From Adhaeribacter rhizoryzae (GTDB taxonomy: Bacteria; Bacteroidota; Bacteroidia; Cytophagales; Hymenobacteraceae), in NCBI RefSeq assembly GCF_008629685.1, contig NZ_VWSF01000018.1, forward strand, positions 1 to 64,000: a DNA stretch of 64,000 bases, read 5' to 3'. The notes beneath the pieces were generated by a model. It did no database searches and was not told the DNA's origin. It saw only the letters and a program-made list of their open reading frames with translations. Positions within the stretch are counted from its first letter, which is position 1; every line of letters begins with the position of its first letter. Below, piece by piece: positions 35,117 through 45,006 of this stretch. The translations under genes and the position numbers were made by a program.

Positions 35117-35150
35117 AAACCCGTTTAGTTAAAACCTAAACGGGTTTTTT
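35117..35150 (+). terminator. Terminator of csbD copy 2
   Basis: Stem AAACCCGTTTAG/CTAAACGGGTTT and T run, as in copy 1. Confidence 0.9.
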
Positions 35151-35298
35151 ATTTATCTGGCCTTAGTAGCCTTGCCTCCTGTTTTTATAACCAGATAAGT
35201 TCTTGCAAGGCAGGTAGTAAATACCTTTCTCTTCTGAATGCATAACCAGCTTTTATCACAGTTGTGATTAGAGAAATATTCATATCGGACGGCTACAT

Positions 35299-35328
35299 AA
35301 AAAAGGAGCGGAAATTACTTCCGCTCCT
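35299..35328 (-). terminator. Terminator of the SDR gene
   Basis: AGGAGCGGAA (35304-35313) and TTCCGCTCCT (35319-35328) form a perfect 10-bp stem; on the minus strand it is followed by a T run (35303-35299). It lies 62 bases after the SDR stop. Confidence 0.85.
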
Positions 35329-35389
35329 AAGTATATCTACCTAATAATTTCTAGAATTTCTAGCAAAATTATTTCAACCAGGATATTAG

Positions 35390-36289
35390 TTACGGCAAAC
35401 CGCCGCCACCCATGGCACCATAAACCTGACCGGTGGTATAACTGGCATCGGGGGCCGCTAATTGCACGTAAATAGAAGCCAATTCTGCCGGTTGTCCGGG
35501 CCGTTCCAGGGGCGTATCGCCGCCGAAACTTTTGAGTTTTTCCATGGTAACGCCGCCGCTTACCTGCAGCGGGGTCCAGATGGGGCCGGGCGCTACGCCG
35601 TTTACCAAAATGCCTTTGGGGGCCAGTTGCTTGGCCAGCGACCGCACAAAGCTGGTGGTAGCGGCTTTGGTTTGGGCATAATCGTACAACTCCGCCGAGG
35701 GCGTGGTGGCTTGCTCGGAGGTAGTAGCAATAATGGCAGCGCCTGGGGGCAAATGCGGCAGAGCGGCTTTTATAATCCAGAAAGGCGCGTAAATATTGGT
35801 TTTAATGGTGCGGTCAAAATCTTCGGAAGAAATATCCAGGATAGATTCGTGGGTTTGCTGGTAGGCCGCATTGCTCACCAGAATATCCAGCCCGCCCAGT
35901 TCGCGCACGGCATCCGCTACCAGTTGCTGGCAAAACGCTTCGTCGGTAATATCGCCCGGCAGGGCCACGGCTTTCCGGCCTTCGGCTTGAATGAGCGCGA
36001 TTACTTCCTGCGCGTCGGGTTCTTCGGAGGGGTAATAATTAATGGCTACGTCGGCACCCTCGCGGGCATACGCAATGGCGGCCGCTCGCCCCATACCTGA
36101 GTCGCCACCGGTTATTAAGGCTTTACGGCCGGTTAAACGCCCGCTGCCTTTGTAACTTTCTTCGCCGTGGTCGGGCCGGGGTTCCATTTGCCCTGCTAAG
36201 CCGGGCCAGGGTTGCTTTTGTTCTTTAAAGGGCGGTTTTGGATATTTCTCCAGCGGGTTTTCCAGCTTTGCTTTGTTTTCGTCTTTCAT
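35390..36289 (-). CDS. SDR-family oxidoreductase, general-stress type
   Basis: 299 residues. A Pro-rich N-terminal extension (EKYPKPPFKEQKQPWPG, 14-30) precedes the Rossmann domain. TGGDSGMGRAAA (60-71) is the NAD(P)-binding glycine motif, ILVSNAAY (136-143) the NAG-type segment, and Y204-x3-K208 (YAQTK) the catalytic pair. The extension is typical of the SDR group related to general stress protein 39 / glucose-ribitol dehydrogenase. The substrate is unknown. It is close to two CsbD stress genes. A degenerate relative is at 27970-28099. Confidence 0.88.
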   Translation of the reverse strand: MKDENKAKLENPLEKYPKPPFKEQKQPWPGLAGQMEPRPDHGEESYKGSGRLTGRKALITGGDSGMGRAAAIAYAREGADVAINYYPSEEPDAQEVIALIQAEGRKAVALPGDITDEAFCQQLVADAVRELGGLDILVSNAAYQQTHESILDISSEDFDRTIKTNIYAPFWIIKAALPHLPPGAAIIATTSEQATTPSAELYDYAQTKAATTSFVRSLAKQLAPKGILVNGVAPGPIWTPLQVSGGVTMEKLKSFGGDTPLERPGQPAELASIYVQLAAPDASYTTGQVYGAMGGGGLP

Positions 36290-36422
36290 ACTTCGTTCAG
36301 GCTTTATTTAATTTTGTATTAAACCCATAAGCCTGCGGAAAGGTTATTCGGCACCAAGACAAGTTAATGGCCCAATTAACCATACTGGAATAGCCTTTTT
36401 CGCTGAAATCCGTTCTGGGCTG

Positions 36423-37358
36423 TCAGGCCGGCGTCCAGTAAATTCGTTTATTCTTAACGGTCTTTTTTAAGCCAAGCGCGGGCAATTTATTTTGGGTGGT
36501 GCCGAGGTAAGTAAAATGGGGTAAATCCGAAATAACGGTTTGAAACCAACCGTGGCGGGCCAGAATAGCGCGGACTGCGGCCTGGTGGTTTTCGTTTATA
36601 TCCAGAGCGAGCATAGAGATATGCTGCGACGCGCCGGGTGCCGTACCCGAGTAAAGAATGGATTTAGAAAAATTTTTACTAAAATAGAGGCCCTGGGCTT
36701 CGAGCCGCAATATTTCTTTTACTTGTCGGGCGGGCGCCAACTCCTGAATCCGGGCGGCCTCCCGGGCACTTAGTTTTCCGCGCCGCCGCCAGAAAGCAAG
36801 CCCCGGCACCACCCGGCGGCTCCATATTTTTTCTGTATCGCGGTAGCTGCGCCGGGCCGCCCAGGTACCGCGTGGCGTAATCCGCAAATTTTTCCGGACA
36901 GCTTCTTCACGCGCCGCGAGCAAAGCATTCATGGCTTCCGTTTGCAACTCAATGTAAATGCCGCCAATATTCTCGCGCCTAATATTCAGGCGCGATTGCC
37001 AGGTAATGCAGTCGGTGGGGTTGGTAAAAATAATGGCCGGCGGACGAACCACGTTGCCCTGCGCCACAAAAATAGCCCCGTACTCTTTTAAAAGCCGTTG
37101 GGCCACCCAGTCGTTTACAGCCGGCACCGGCAACCGCGGGGTTAAATTCTGCTCCCGTAAGGATTGGTGCGGGGCCATCTTAGCCGTATTGGCAGTTACT
37201 TTTGGCGCGCGAACAACGCGGGCGTTAGAATGCGATAAAGTTGAGGCAAATTCTTTTTTAGGATCAGAAAAATCAGGCAAAAATAAACCGCCGCTTATAA
37301 TAAATATATAAACGGTCAGGAGTGGTTTGTTTCTATAAAATTTATTCGACGGCGGCAT
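36423..37358 (-). CDS. M15-like (D-Ala-D-Ala carboxypeptidase/VanY-type) peptidase
   Basis: 311 residues. One hydrophobic N-terminal segment (about 13-30) is a signal anchor. The C-terminal part has SGTAPGASQHISMLALDI with H246 and D253, matching the M15 metal motif SxHxxGxAxD (here the Gly is Met), and DLPHFTYL with H281 as the third ligand. The central ~100 residues form a basic domain not recognised. Likely a zinc enzyme acting on cell-wall peptides, but the changed motif position means activity is not certain. It stands between the SDR and SGNH genes with no operon partners. Confidence 0.7.
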   Translation of the reverse strand: MPPSNKFYRNKPLLTVYIFIISGGLFLPDFSDPKKEFASTLSHSNARVVRAPKVTANTAKMAPHQSLREQNLTPRLPVPAVNDWVAQRLLKEYGAIFVAQGNVVRPPAIIFTNPTDCITWQSRLNIRRENIGGIYIELQTEAMNALLAAREEAVRKNLRITPRGTWAARRSYRDTEKIWSRRVVPGLAFWRRRGKLSAREAARIQELAPARQVKEILRLEAQGLYFSKNFSKSILYSGTAPGASQHISMLALDINENHQAAVRAILARHGWFQTVISDLPHFTYLGTTQNKLPALGLKKTVKNKRIYWTPA

Positions 37359-37888
37359 TTCTAAACCAATACGTTTAAATTACCTGAACAACTTTACAAA
37401 AGTTAATTAACCAATATTTCGTCCAAAAAGCCAGGCAAAAATATCCCCCTCACCCAACTTATTTCGGCACCCAAGCATTCCGGAATAAGAGCATGTTTAA
37501 ATTTTGAAGCACCCACTTATAAAGGTTATTCTGAAAGAATGTTCTGAGTAGGTAACGCAAAAGATTCTTTCAGAATGACGGAGATGGAGGGTAATAATTA
37601 AAATTTTTGATAGTTACAGCAAATATTATCTTTAAATAGAATTTCCCTATTAGTGGATTTTAAACTTGCTCTCAGCTGTTTAACTCTCTGTAAATAAGTT
37701 TACTTTAAATTTATTTGAATTTTATTTCATAACAGCGGTTTCCAAAGAGAGAGCGCTAAAGCTATGCGGCTGCGTTTTTCTCAAACACTTTTACCTAGTT
37801 CTTTTATTTCCGCGACTTACAAGTAATTCCTGTTTCAAACCTTTAAAAATTTATTTTACTTTAGCAGAATAGCTCAAGCCCCTACCCC
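37359..37888. other. A+T-rich intergenic region with an inverted repeat
   Basis: ATTCTGAAAGAAT (37528-37540) and ATTCTTTCAGAAT (37564-37576) are perfect 13-base arms. The rest is A+T-rich without an ORF. The SGNH gene begins after a possible TACTTTAG near 37856. Confidence 0.5.
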
Positions 37889-38740
37889 ATGCAAAGATTC
37901 TTAGTTGTCCTTTTAATTTGTTTCTTATCGAGCGCCTTCTCCCCTGCTGCTTATACCTGGGTGGCCATCGGCGATTCTATTACTTACCTAAACGACCACC
38001 AGGAACAAACCGGAAACCGCGTAACCAAGGGTTACCTGACTCTGGTAACCGAAGAATTGCCGGGAGTAAAATATATTAACCAGGGGCATAATGGCTGGAC
38101 GGCCGGCGGCATTGCGAATAAAATAGAAGACTTGGGTTTGGTTAAAGCCGATGTGTATTCGGTTTTTCTGGGCACGAACGACTGGTGGCAGGGCCGCCCC
38201 ATTGGCACGCTCACCGATTACCAAAACAACACCGGCAACAACACTTTTTACGGCTCTTACCGCATTATTATAGATAAAATACGCAGTCTGAACCCCAAAG
38301 CGCCGATATTATTAATGACGCCCATGCAGCGGGTAGATTTTGTGTATATCAGCAACTATAAAAATAATGCTTACGGTTCTTATAAAGATAAAAACGGCCA
38401 ATCGCTGGCAGCTTTTGCTGAGGCGATTAAAGCTGTAGGCAAGCACGAAAAATTACTGGTGGTGGATTTATACCATAAAAGCGGCATGACGCTGAAGAAC
38501 CTGGTGAAGTTTAAGCGCTTAAAAGACCCGGCCACCGGTGCGTACAAAAATTATCCTTACCCGCAGTTTATTGATATTCCGTTTAACCCCGAAACCGATG
38601 AATACCCGTACCCACCCGCAGCTATAGACATGACCTACGATGGCCTCCACCCTTCGGATAAAGGTTATGCAATTATTTCGCGCATGGTAGCCGGTGTCAT
38701 GAAAAAAGAATTAAAACTGAAGAAGACCAAAGCACAATAA
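37889..38740 (+). CDS. SGNH/GDSL-family hydrolase, secreted
   Basis: 283 residues; a short signal peptide (MQRFLVVLLICFLSSAFSPA) puts it outside the cytosol. IGDSITYLND (about 28-37) is block I with the nucleophile Ser, GTND is block III near 95-98, and YDGLHPSDKGY near the C-terminus is block V with the catalytic Asp and His. Likely a carbohydrate or acyl esterase, e.g. acting on acetylated polysaccharide. Single gene. Confidence 0.85.
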   Translation: MQRFLVVLLICFLSSAFSPAAYTWVAIGDSITYLNDHQEQTGNRVTKGYLTLVTEELPGVKYINQGHNGWTAGGIANKIEDLGLVKADVYSVFLGTNDWWQGRPIGTLTDYQNNTGNNTFYGSYRIIIDKIRSLNPKAPILLMTPMQRVDFVYISNYKNNAYGSYKDKNGQSLAAFAEAIKAVGKHEKLLVVDLYHKSGMTLKNLVKFKRLKDPATGAYKNYPYPQFIDIPFNPETDEYPYPPAAIDMTYDGLHPSDKGYAIISRMVAGVMKKELKLKKTKAQ

Positions 38741-38816
38741 TTATTCCGGCATCATAACTCCGAAATTTGTAGTGCTGCATTGCAACTTCAGGCTAACAAC
38801 CGTTCTTGTGTACTAT

Positions 38817-38934
38817 CGGCAGCGTTTCGCTGTTGATTATTTTATTGGCCGCGGTAGTAACACAAACCATATTTATTGCCTTCGTATATAGGCCGGTAGC
38901 AGAAAATATTAGTCCGGGCAGAACGCCCACGCCA
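38817..38934. repeat. MITE-like element R1, decayed copy
   Basis: Left end CGGCAGCGTTTCGCTG and right end GGGCAGAACGCCCACGCCA are related to the ends of the copy at 47525-47653 (CAGCGTCCTCGCTG and GGGCGAGACGCCCGCGCCA). The inner GGCC palindromes are reduced to GGCCGCGG and GGCCGG. Confidence 0.45.
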
Positions 38935-39017
38935 GCAAAAGAGCAGAAGCACTGTAAATATGCTGGTTTAAGCTTTTTCTGAAATCAGACACCGGAATAT
39001 GGTAAGGTTTAAAGCGT

Positions 39018-39650
39018 ATGAAACGATTACTTATTATTTTTTTAATTTGCTGCGGACTGGTTATTACCACTTTTCTGTTGTTCGAAGAGGTGGAACATTG
39101 GATTACCGCCCATGTTCATTCGGGTCAATCCAAAGCCACTTACACCTTGCTCAGCTTTTCTTTTATGGCCCTGGACACTTTGTTGCCGGTACCTTCGAGT
39201 TTACTCATGATTTTGAACGGGAAAATATTAGGCCCATTTTTTGGCACCTTGCTTTCTTTGGTTTCGAGCCTTTTAGCTTCTGTGTTTGGGTTTTACCTGG
39301 GCCGCAGCGCCAACCCTTACTTCGATAAGTTTTTTGCCGCCCAGGACAAAGCCTATAGCAATAATCTTTTTCAGAAATTCGGAAATCTGACCATTACAAT
39401 TTCCAAAGCCTTACCGGTTCTTTCGGAAGCTATCTCGTTTGTAGCCGGCACCACGGCTATGCCCTTTAAAACATTTCTGTTGTATTCGGCCATTGGCCAT
39501 TTTGTAGTAGCGGTGGGTTATGCTTACCTGGGTAGTTTTTCTAATGAGATTAATTCGGGTTTGGTAACGGTTATTGTAATTGTAGTGGCGGTGTTGTTTA
39601 GCTACGGAGTGCAGTTAATTTTAAAGAACAAACATCAAAAAACAACCTAA
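39018..39650 (+). CDS. VTT/DedA-family membrane protein
   Basis: 210 residues with about five membrane segments. VPSSLLMILNGKILGPFFGT with following SLVSSLLASVFGFYLGR is the VTT-domain signature (Pro, then the F/Y-G-x-x-x-G-x-x-x-G-x-x-x-x-Y-x-x-G-R region). Members act in lipid translocation or membrane homeostasis. No neighbours suggest a specific job. Confidence 0.75.
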   Translation: MKRLLIIFLICCGLVITTFLLFEEVEHWITAHVHSGQSKATYTLLSFSFMALDTLLPVPSSLLMILNGKILGPFFGTLLSLVSSLLASVFGFYLGRSANPYFDKFFAAQDKAYSNNLFQKFGNLTITISKALPVLSEAISFVAGTTAMPFKTFLLYSAIGHFVVAVGYAYLGSFSNEINSGLVTVIVIVVAVLFSYGVQLILKNKHQKTT

Positions 39651-39735
39651 CGCAGACTTATATTTTTCCTCCTATCCGTTCAGTTCATAGAAAATTTATA
39701 ACAATACCAAATGGTTAAAGTGCTTAAAGTTTGGC

Positions 39736-39787
39736 GGTCCTATTGAACTTGCCAAAACAGGTAATAATTACTTCACAATGCTGTTAT
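39736..39787. repeat. Element R3, copy 2 (partial)
   Basis: GGTCCTATTGAACTTGCCAA, then TAATAATTACTTCACAATGC and TGTTATA repeat the core of 10915-10985. The right inverted arm is missing. Confidence 0.5.
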
Positions 39788-39860
39788 AAGGCCTCAAATA
39801 AACCCAGAGTAGCTAAAACTTACTTTAATATTTAAGGGTGGCATTACTATATTATAACGG

Positions 39861-40652
39861 CTACTTTCTGCTTAAATCAACGGGCTCGAAAGAAGTAAAA
39901 GCCGTTTCGGGTACTTGCTCCAGCACTTGAATATTGGTTAACTTGGCCTGGCCGCGGTCGCCGGATAGTTTAATATTACCGTAAGTCTGGTAATCGAGCC
40001 AAGGCATTACAAAAGCCGGAATAGAATCCTGCGCGTTTTTATAGTAAGCCCATTGGGCTACCAAGTGGTTCTTTTTATCGACGTAAACTTTGTATTTGTT
40101 TTCGGGGGTAACGCCTACGTTTTGATAAGTAAGCTGCAGCACATCCGTATCGGGGCCAGTAGCCAGTTTTTCTTCGCCCAAATATTTAAGGGTTACGCCC
40201 GAGTCTTTCAGTTTAAAGGGCATTACCAGCCAGTAAGAATCGTTAATCCAGGCCTCTTTGCCTTTTTGCAGGTATTTGGCCAGCGAATCAGGTTGCGTTA
40301 CCTCGGCCCCGTTTCTAAATACTTTGCCTTTGCCCGTATTAATATTTACGAGCGTTTTGGTATCGTCCTTCAGGTTTTCTATTCGTACGTCGCCGGTATA
40401 TTTATCCCAAAGTAGCTTCCGGGCATCCAAAAATTGCCACGCAATATAATGGGTAGCATCCCAATTTTTCCGGCCACCCTGCGCCGCCATCACCGAATCG
40501 GCTAGCTCAATCGCTTTAACATCAGAACCCTCCGCATTAAAGCCTTCCATTGGTGGGTTTCCCGCGGTTTCGTTTTCTTTGGGGGTACACTGCTGAAAGA
40601 ACAATAAAAATAAAAACAAGCCTGGCGTTAATATTCTGAAAACAGCTTTCAT
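39861..40652 (-). CDS. Outer-membrane-type lipoprotein of unknown function
   Basis: 263 residues from the ATG at 40650-40652; an earlier ATG at 40707-40709 would add 19 residues before the signal and is unlikely. The signal peptide ends FLFLLFFQQC, a lipobox giving Cys at the mature start. The body is beta-rich with ENLKDDTKTLVNINTGKGKV and YWLVMPFKL, as in the large group of Bacteroidota proteins related to LolA/outer-membrane lipoprotein sorting. No close family is recognised. Single gene. Confidence 0.7.
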   Translation of the reverse strand: MKAVFRILTPGLFLFLLFFQQCTPKENETAGNPPMEGFNAEGSDVKAIELADSVMAAQGGRKNWDATHYIAWQFLDARKLLWDKYTGDVRIENLKDDTKTLVNINTGKGKVFRNGAEVTQPDSLAKYLQKGKEAWINDSYWLVMPFKLKDSGVTLKYLGEEKLATGPDTDVLQLTYQNVGVTPENKYKVYVDKKNHLVAQWAYYKNAQDSIPAFVMPWLDYQTYGNIKLSGDRGQAKLTNIQVLEQVPETAFTSFEPVDLSRK

Positions 40653-41474
40653 GTGGCAAAAGTTAGGAGGTGCGTTGGGAAAGCTAAATATATAGCTTAA
40701 ATATTTCAACTACAACATAAGTAAATATTACAATCCTTCCGTTTTAAATTTCATTGCCTTACAGCCTGCCTTTAACCAACCCAAACGAGCCGCTTAAGAC
40801 CGCTTAATGCTTGCAAAGCCCAGAATTAGATTAATATTACCTTAACTGCCAGGCAGGAAAACAAAATTAAATTCACTGCCCCGATCTTGCAGCTTGCATA
40901 GTTAAGCTGTGAAGCTGTTTAGTATTTCGGTTTTAAACAGAATAAGCTGCCATTGGTGGTGTTATCACTGCCAATTCTAAAGCTTCCGACAGACTACTTG
41001 CTGGTGAAAACACACAGCAAGGGCAGCGGTTTTCTCCAATTATCCAATATTCAAATGCTAAACAGCTTCTGTTTTCAAAAAAATTAAATAAAAACAATAA
41101 TTTTTCTTCTACTAAAAATAATTATATAAAAACCCTTTACCCTTTTGCAACTCCGCCAATCAAACAAACACTTTAATACTTTAATACTAATAGTGTTTGC
41201 ATAAAATATATTATTAAGAAGAGGTTAGCTACCAAATTTTATAAAAATTCCAGAATCGCCGATTTGGACTTATCCAACAGCAATAACCAATTTAAATCCA
41301 ATTATTTAGCTTATACCATCCAATTTAGTTGTATGTAATCAAGACAATACAAAGAATTTATAAGTATTTACCAGTCTGCCCTAAATCCAGTTGTTAAAAT
41401 CACTTCGTAGGTCTCCTCAATAAAAATTAATTACCCAGTTTAATATTTCTTCAACCTTAAACATTTAAAATCTT
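40653..41474. other. Intergenic region upstream of the DUF4331 gene
   Basis: About 820 A+T-rich bases with no gene, no strong hairpin and no recognised repeat. Any promoter for the DUF4331-TPR-receptor group should be near the 3' end but is not clear. Confidence 0.35.
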
Positions 41475-43583
41475 ATGGGAGTTTTTACAAGAACAGGACC
41501 AAAGCTCTTGCTGACGGGCCTGGCGATAGCAGGGCTATCGGCAATTGGGTTAAAGTACAATAACCTCGAATCGTCCAGTCACCGGGAAGCCCCGATGATT
41601 ATGAACGACCCGCTGGCGGATAACACCGATGTGTATGCTTTCCGCAACCCGGCCAACCCGAACAATATGATTATTATTGCTAATTATATTCCGGTACAGG
41701 CGCCCCACGGCGGCCCCTATTATTACAATTTCGGGGAAAATATTGCCTACGATATTCACATTAAAAACAATGCCACCACCGCTTATGACGATATTATTTA
41801 CCGGTTTGAATTTGTGTTAAAAAATGAAGATCCGACTACTTTCTTCAAATACCGGCTGGGCAAAGAAAATGTAAAAGCCAATTATTTCTGCAGCAAAAGC
41901 TTAGATGGCGGTAAAACCTGGTCGCGGATTGTGTACCTAGGTAAAGTAGCGCCGCCCGATGCCGGTCCGCGTTCTATTGAAAGTGCCGTTGGCTTAAACA
42001 CGCCTTACGATGCTTTATTTAATGCGGCTATTGAAACCTCTGGTCAGCGGGAAAAAATATTCGTTGGTCAAGTAGATGATCCGTTTTTCGTAGACATTGG
42101 CGGTATTTCTGATTTAGGTAATATTCGTCCGGGCAATGCTCCCGATGGTTTAGCCAAATTAAACGTGCATACCATTGCCATGGATATCCCGATTGAAAAC
42201 CTGCAGAAAGATAAAAAATATGCCAGCCAGGCCAAAAATATTCTCGACCCGGACTATGTAATTGGTGTTTGGGCTTCGGCCAGCCGCCGGCAAATGACCG
42301 TGCGCAATGCGGATGGCACCAAAACTGAGAGCGGCCCTTATGTGCAGGTATCGCGTTTGGGCATGCCCCTTACCAACGAAGCAATTATTCCGGTGGGCCG
42401 CAAAGACGAATGGAATGCTACGCCATCTTCTAAGGATAACCCTAAGTACGATAAATACTTTACCAACCCCGAACTGGCGCTTTACATGGATGATTCTAAA
42501 TTTGGTACTGCCGTTCCGGGCTTAGCTAAATTACGGATTCAAACCAAATCTTTAGGGCAGTTCGATTTCCGGAATGGGGCTAACGGGTTAGCTGGGTTAA
42601 AAGGCAACCCGGCCTTAGCTGGTACAGCCTTAGACGATAAGCTTTTTGGTAATTATTTGCTGCGTCCGGGCCAACCCCGCTCCGTGGATCTTTTACCAAT
42701 ATTTATGACCGGGGTGCCTAACCTGCGGCCTTACCAGTTAGCTACCGGTAAAAATGGCAATCCTTTGGCAGCCGGCAAACCCCTTATCCATAACTTTCTG
42801 CCTACTTTCGGCGATATGCTGCGGGTAAACATGGCTACCCCGGTTACACCCCGCAACTCCGCCGATTTTAGCAGCGAAGGTTTAATAGCCGCTGCCGCCC
42901 TGGGTTTAACCGATGCCCGGTTTAATACCACTACCGATTTACAATTTATTCCGAACATGGATGGCTTCCCGAACGGCCGTCGGTTAGAAGATGATGTAAC
43001 CCGGATTGAGTTACAAGCGGTAGGCGGCGCGGTACTGGCGGCTATTGGCCTTTGGTACGATGATTTTATCCCCGGAAGCAGTACCTCTCCGGTTACCCAG
43101 GATTTGGTAGATGTTTTAACCTTTACCACCGGCGTAGAGAAAAACGACAAACCTTTTATGGCGAGTTTCCCTTTCCTGGCTAAGCCCTGGGACGGCTTCG
43201 AGGATGGTCATATTCAGATTAACTGCGATATAAACGGCAACCCCATCTCTACGGTATCGGCTATGCAACCTGGCGCAAAAGTACCGGGCACCATGAACCT
43301 GGCTACACCCGAAATAATGCTGAAAAAGGTAGAAGCTTATCCGAATCCGTCCCGGAATACCACCACTTTCCGGTACCACCTGGCCGAGCCGACGAATGTT
43401 TCTTTACAGATTTTTGATTTGGCGGGCCGGTTAGTTGCCAGCCCGGTTGTAAACCAGAATATTAAGGCTGGTACCCACGAAGTACCGGTAAATGTAAGCA
43501 AGCTGGATAGAGGCACTTACATTGCCCGCATCCAAAATGGCAACAACGTTTTACAATCGCTGAAATTTACAGTAGATAAATAA
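41475..43583 (+). CDS. DUF4331 protein with type IX secretion sorting domain
   Basis: 702 residues. SSHREAPMI (33-41) with DPLADNTDVYAFRNP is the DUF4331 signature; the domain fills most of the protein. Residues ~617-702 (AYPNPSRNTTTFRYHL, then GTYIARIQNG) are a type A C-terminal sorting domain for the type IX secretion system, so the product is exported to the cell surface. An N-terminal hydrophobic segment (10-26) acts as signal. DUF4331 function is unknown. A good terminator follows, so the TPR and receptor genes downstream are partly uncoupled. Confidence 0.85.
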   Translation: MGVFTRTGPKLLLTGLAIAGLSAIGLKYNNLESSSHREAPMIMNDPLADNTDVYAFRNPANPNNMIIIANYIPVQAPHGGPYYYNFGENIAYDIHIKNNATTAYDDIIYRFEFVLKNEDPTTFFKYRLGKENVKANYFCSKSLDGGKTWSRIVYLGKVAPPDAGPRSIESAVGLNTPYDALFNAAIETSGQREKIFVGQVDDPFFVDIGGISDLGNIRPGNAPDGLAKLNVHTIAMDIPIENLQKDKKYASQAKNILDPDYVIGVWASASRRQMTVRNADGTKTESGPYVQVSRLGMPLTNEAIIPVGRKDEWNATPSSKDNPKYDKYFTNPELALYMDDSKFGTAVPGLAKLRIQTKSLGQFDFRNGANGLAGLKGNPALAGTALDDKLFGNYLLRPGQPRSVDLLPIFMTGVPNLRPYQLATGKNGNPLAAGKPLIHNFLPTFGDMLRVNMATPVTPRNSADFSSEGLIAAAALGLTDARFNTTTDLQFIPNMDGFPNGRRLEDDVTRIELQAVGGAVLAAIGLWYDDFIPGSSTSPVTQDLVDVLTFTTGVEKNDKPFMASFPFLAKPWDGFEDGHIQINCDINGNPISTVSAMQPGAKVPGTMNLATPEIMLKKVEAYPNPSRNTTTFRYHLAEPTNVSLQIFDLAGRLVASPVVNQNIKAGTHEVPVNVSKLDRGTYIARIQNGNNVLQSLKFTVDK

Positions 43584-43589
43584 CCTGAT

Positions 43590-43618
43590 AAAGCCGGGTA
43601 CTAAGTACCCGGCTTTTA
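43590..43618 (+). terminator. Terminator after the DUF4331 gene
   Basis: AAAGCCGGGTACT and AGTACCCGGCTTT form a perfect 13-bp stem with a small loop and flanking T residues, 6 bases after the stop codon. Confidence 0.85.
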
Positions 43619-43665
43619 TTAACCTTTCTTTTATCTTTTAAATATTCTTTAGCAGCAACAATATC

Positions 43666-45006
43666 ATGAAAAAAAGCTACATCCTTAACGCGGTTCTGAT
43701 AGTAATAATAGTAGCGGCAGCTGGCCTTTTTTACCAATACCGGAATGTACAAGTTCCCATTCCGCCCCTGAAAGAAAGAACTGGCCCCATTTCGGTTACC
43801 AGCGAATGGCTGAATACCAAAGCGGCTATTCAGGGCCTGCAACGGAAACTACGCGAAAAGCCCAATGATCTGCAAAGTAAATTATTACTGGCCTTTGCTT
43901 TTATGCAAGAGGCGCGCATTACCGGCGAACACCCTTACTACTACCCGGCCGCCCTTAATTTAATAAACGATATCCTGGACCAGGAACCAGAGAATCCGAT
44001 TTTAATGTACGAGGCCACGGTTGCGAAGGCCTCCATTCAGCTTTCGCTGCACCAGTTTAACGAAGCCCTGGCAACGGGCAAAAAAGCCTTAGCCATTAAT
44101 CCCAATATTGCTTCGGTTTATGGTGTGTTGTGCGATGCCAACGTAGAACTGGGCAATTACGAAGAAGCTATTAATATGGCCGACCGGATGACTGCCATCC
44201 GCCCCGACCTGAAATCGTACTCCCGGATTTCGTATTTGCGGGAGATTCACGGCGATTTACCCGGCGCCATTGAGGCCATGGAACATGCGGCCGCAGCGGG
44301 TTACCCCGGCCTGGAGCAAACCGCCTGGACCCGCTTTACCTTGGGCAGCTTATACGAAAAAACCGGTGATTTACAGAAAGCGGCCGCCGTGTACGAGCGC
44401 GCCATGGCCGAATACCCGAAATATGCCTTTGCTATTGGCGGTTTAGCGCGTCTGGCCGAAAAAAAGAATAACCCCCAAGCTGCTATCCGGTTGTATACCG
44501 AAGCTGCTAACGTTTTACCGGAATTTTCTTTTCAGGAAGAATTGGTACGCCTTTACCAACGGCAAGGCGAAACCAGAACAGCCGCTAATTTAATGGAAGA
44601 ATTGATTGAAGGCCTGCAAGAAGACCAGAAATCCGGGCACCTGATGGATTTGGAATTAGCTAATATTTACCTCCATCTGAAAAACGACCCTAAAGCTGCC
44701 ATGACTTACGCTATAAAAGAATTTAAAAGAAGGCCCAATAATATAGATGTTTGCAAAACGCTGGCGGCTATTTATTACAAGCAGCAGCAATACCAGCAAG
44801 CCGATTTTTTCTTACAAAAAGCAACCCGCACCAACAGCCAGGACCCGACGCTTCTGTGTTTAAATGGCTTAGTTAAATACCGCTTAGGCGACCGGGTTGC
44901 CGGGGAAACCCTCATCCGGAAATCTTTGGCCACCGATCCGTTTCAGAATACAGCTTACAGCACCGAGGGCAAAAGTTTGTTGAGTAATTCCATATCCAAA
45001 CTGTAG
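43666..45006 (+). CDS. Membrane-anchored TPR-repeat protein
   Basis: 446 residues. A single membrane segment (about 5-22, LNAVLIVIIVAAAGLFYQ) anchors the protein, facing the periplasm. TPR motifs occur from about residue 90 (FNEALATGKKALAINPN; GDLQKAAAVYERAMAEYPK; QQADFFLQKATRTNS). It is a protein-interaction scaffold. Positioned between the DUF4331 gene and the TonB-dependent receptor gene; the trio likely works together at the envelope, though the mechanism is unknown. Confidence 0.85.
   Translation: MKKSYILNAVLIVIIVAAAGLFYQYRNVQVPIPPLKERTGPISVTSEWLNTKAAIQGLQRKLREKPNDLQSKLLLAFAFMQEARITGEHPYYYPAALNLINDILDQEPENPILMYEATVAKASIQLSLHQFNEALATGKKALAINPNIASVYGVLCDANVELGNYEEAINMADRMTAIRPDLKSYSRISYLREIHGDLPGAIEAMEHAAAAGYPGLEQTAWTRFTLGSLYEKTGDLQKAAAVYERAMAEYPKYAFAIGGLARLAEKKNNPQAAIRLYTEAANVLPEFSFQEELVRLYQRQGETRTAANLMEELIEGLQEDQKSGHLMDLELANIYLHLKNDPKAAMTYAIKEFKRRPNNIDVCKTLAAIYYKQQQYQQADFFLQKATRTNSQDPTLLCLNGLVKYRLGDRVAGETLIRKSLATDPFQNTAYSTEGKSLLSNSISKL

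Larger units (their letters stand above)
34768..35157. repeat. 390-bp duplication, copy 2 (CsbD unit)
   Basis: Second copy of the unit at 32478-32867; identical layout of leader, gene and terminator, with scattered single-base differences mostly silent. Confidence 0.8.
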
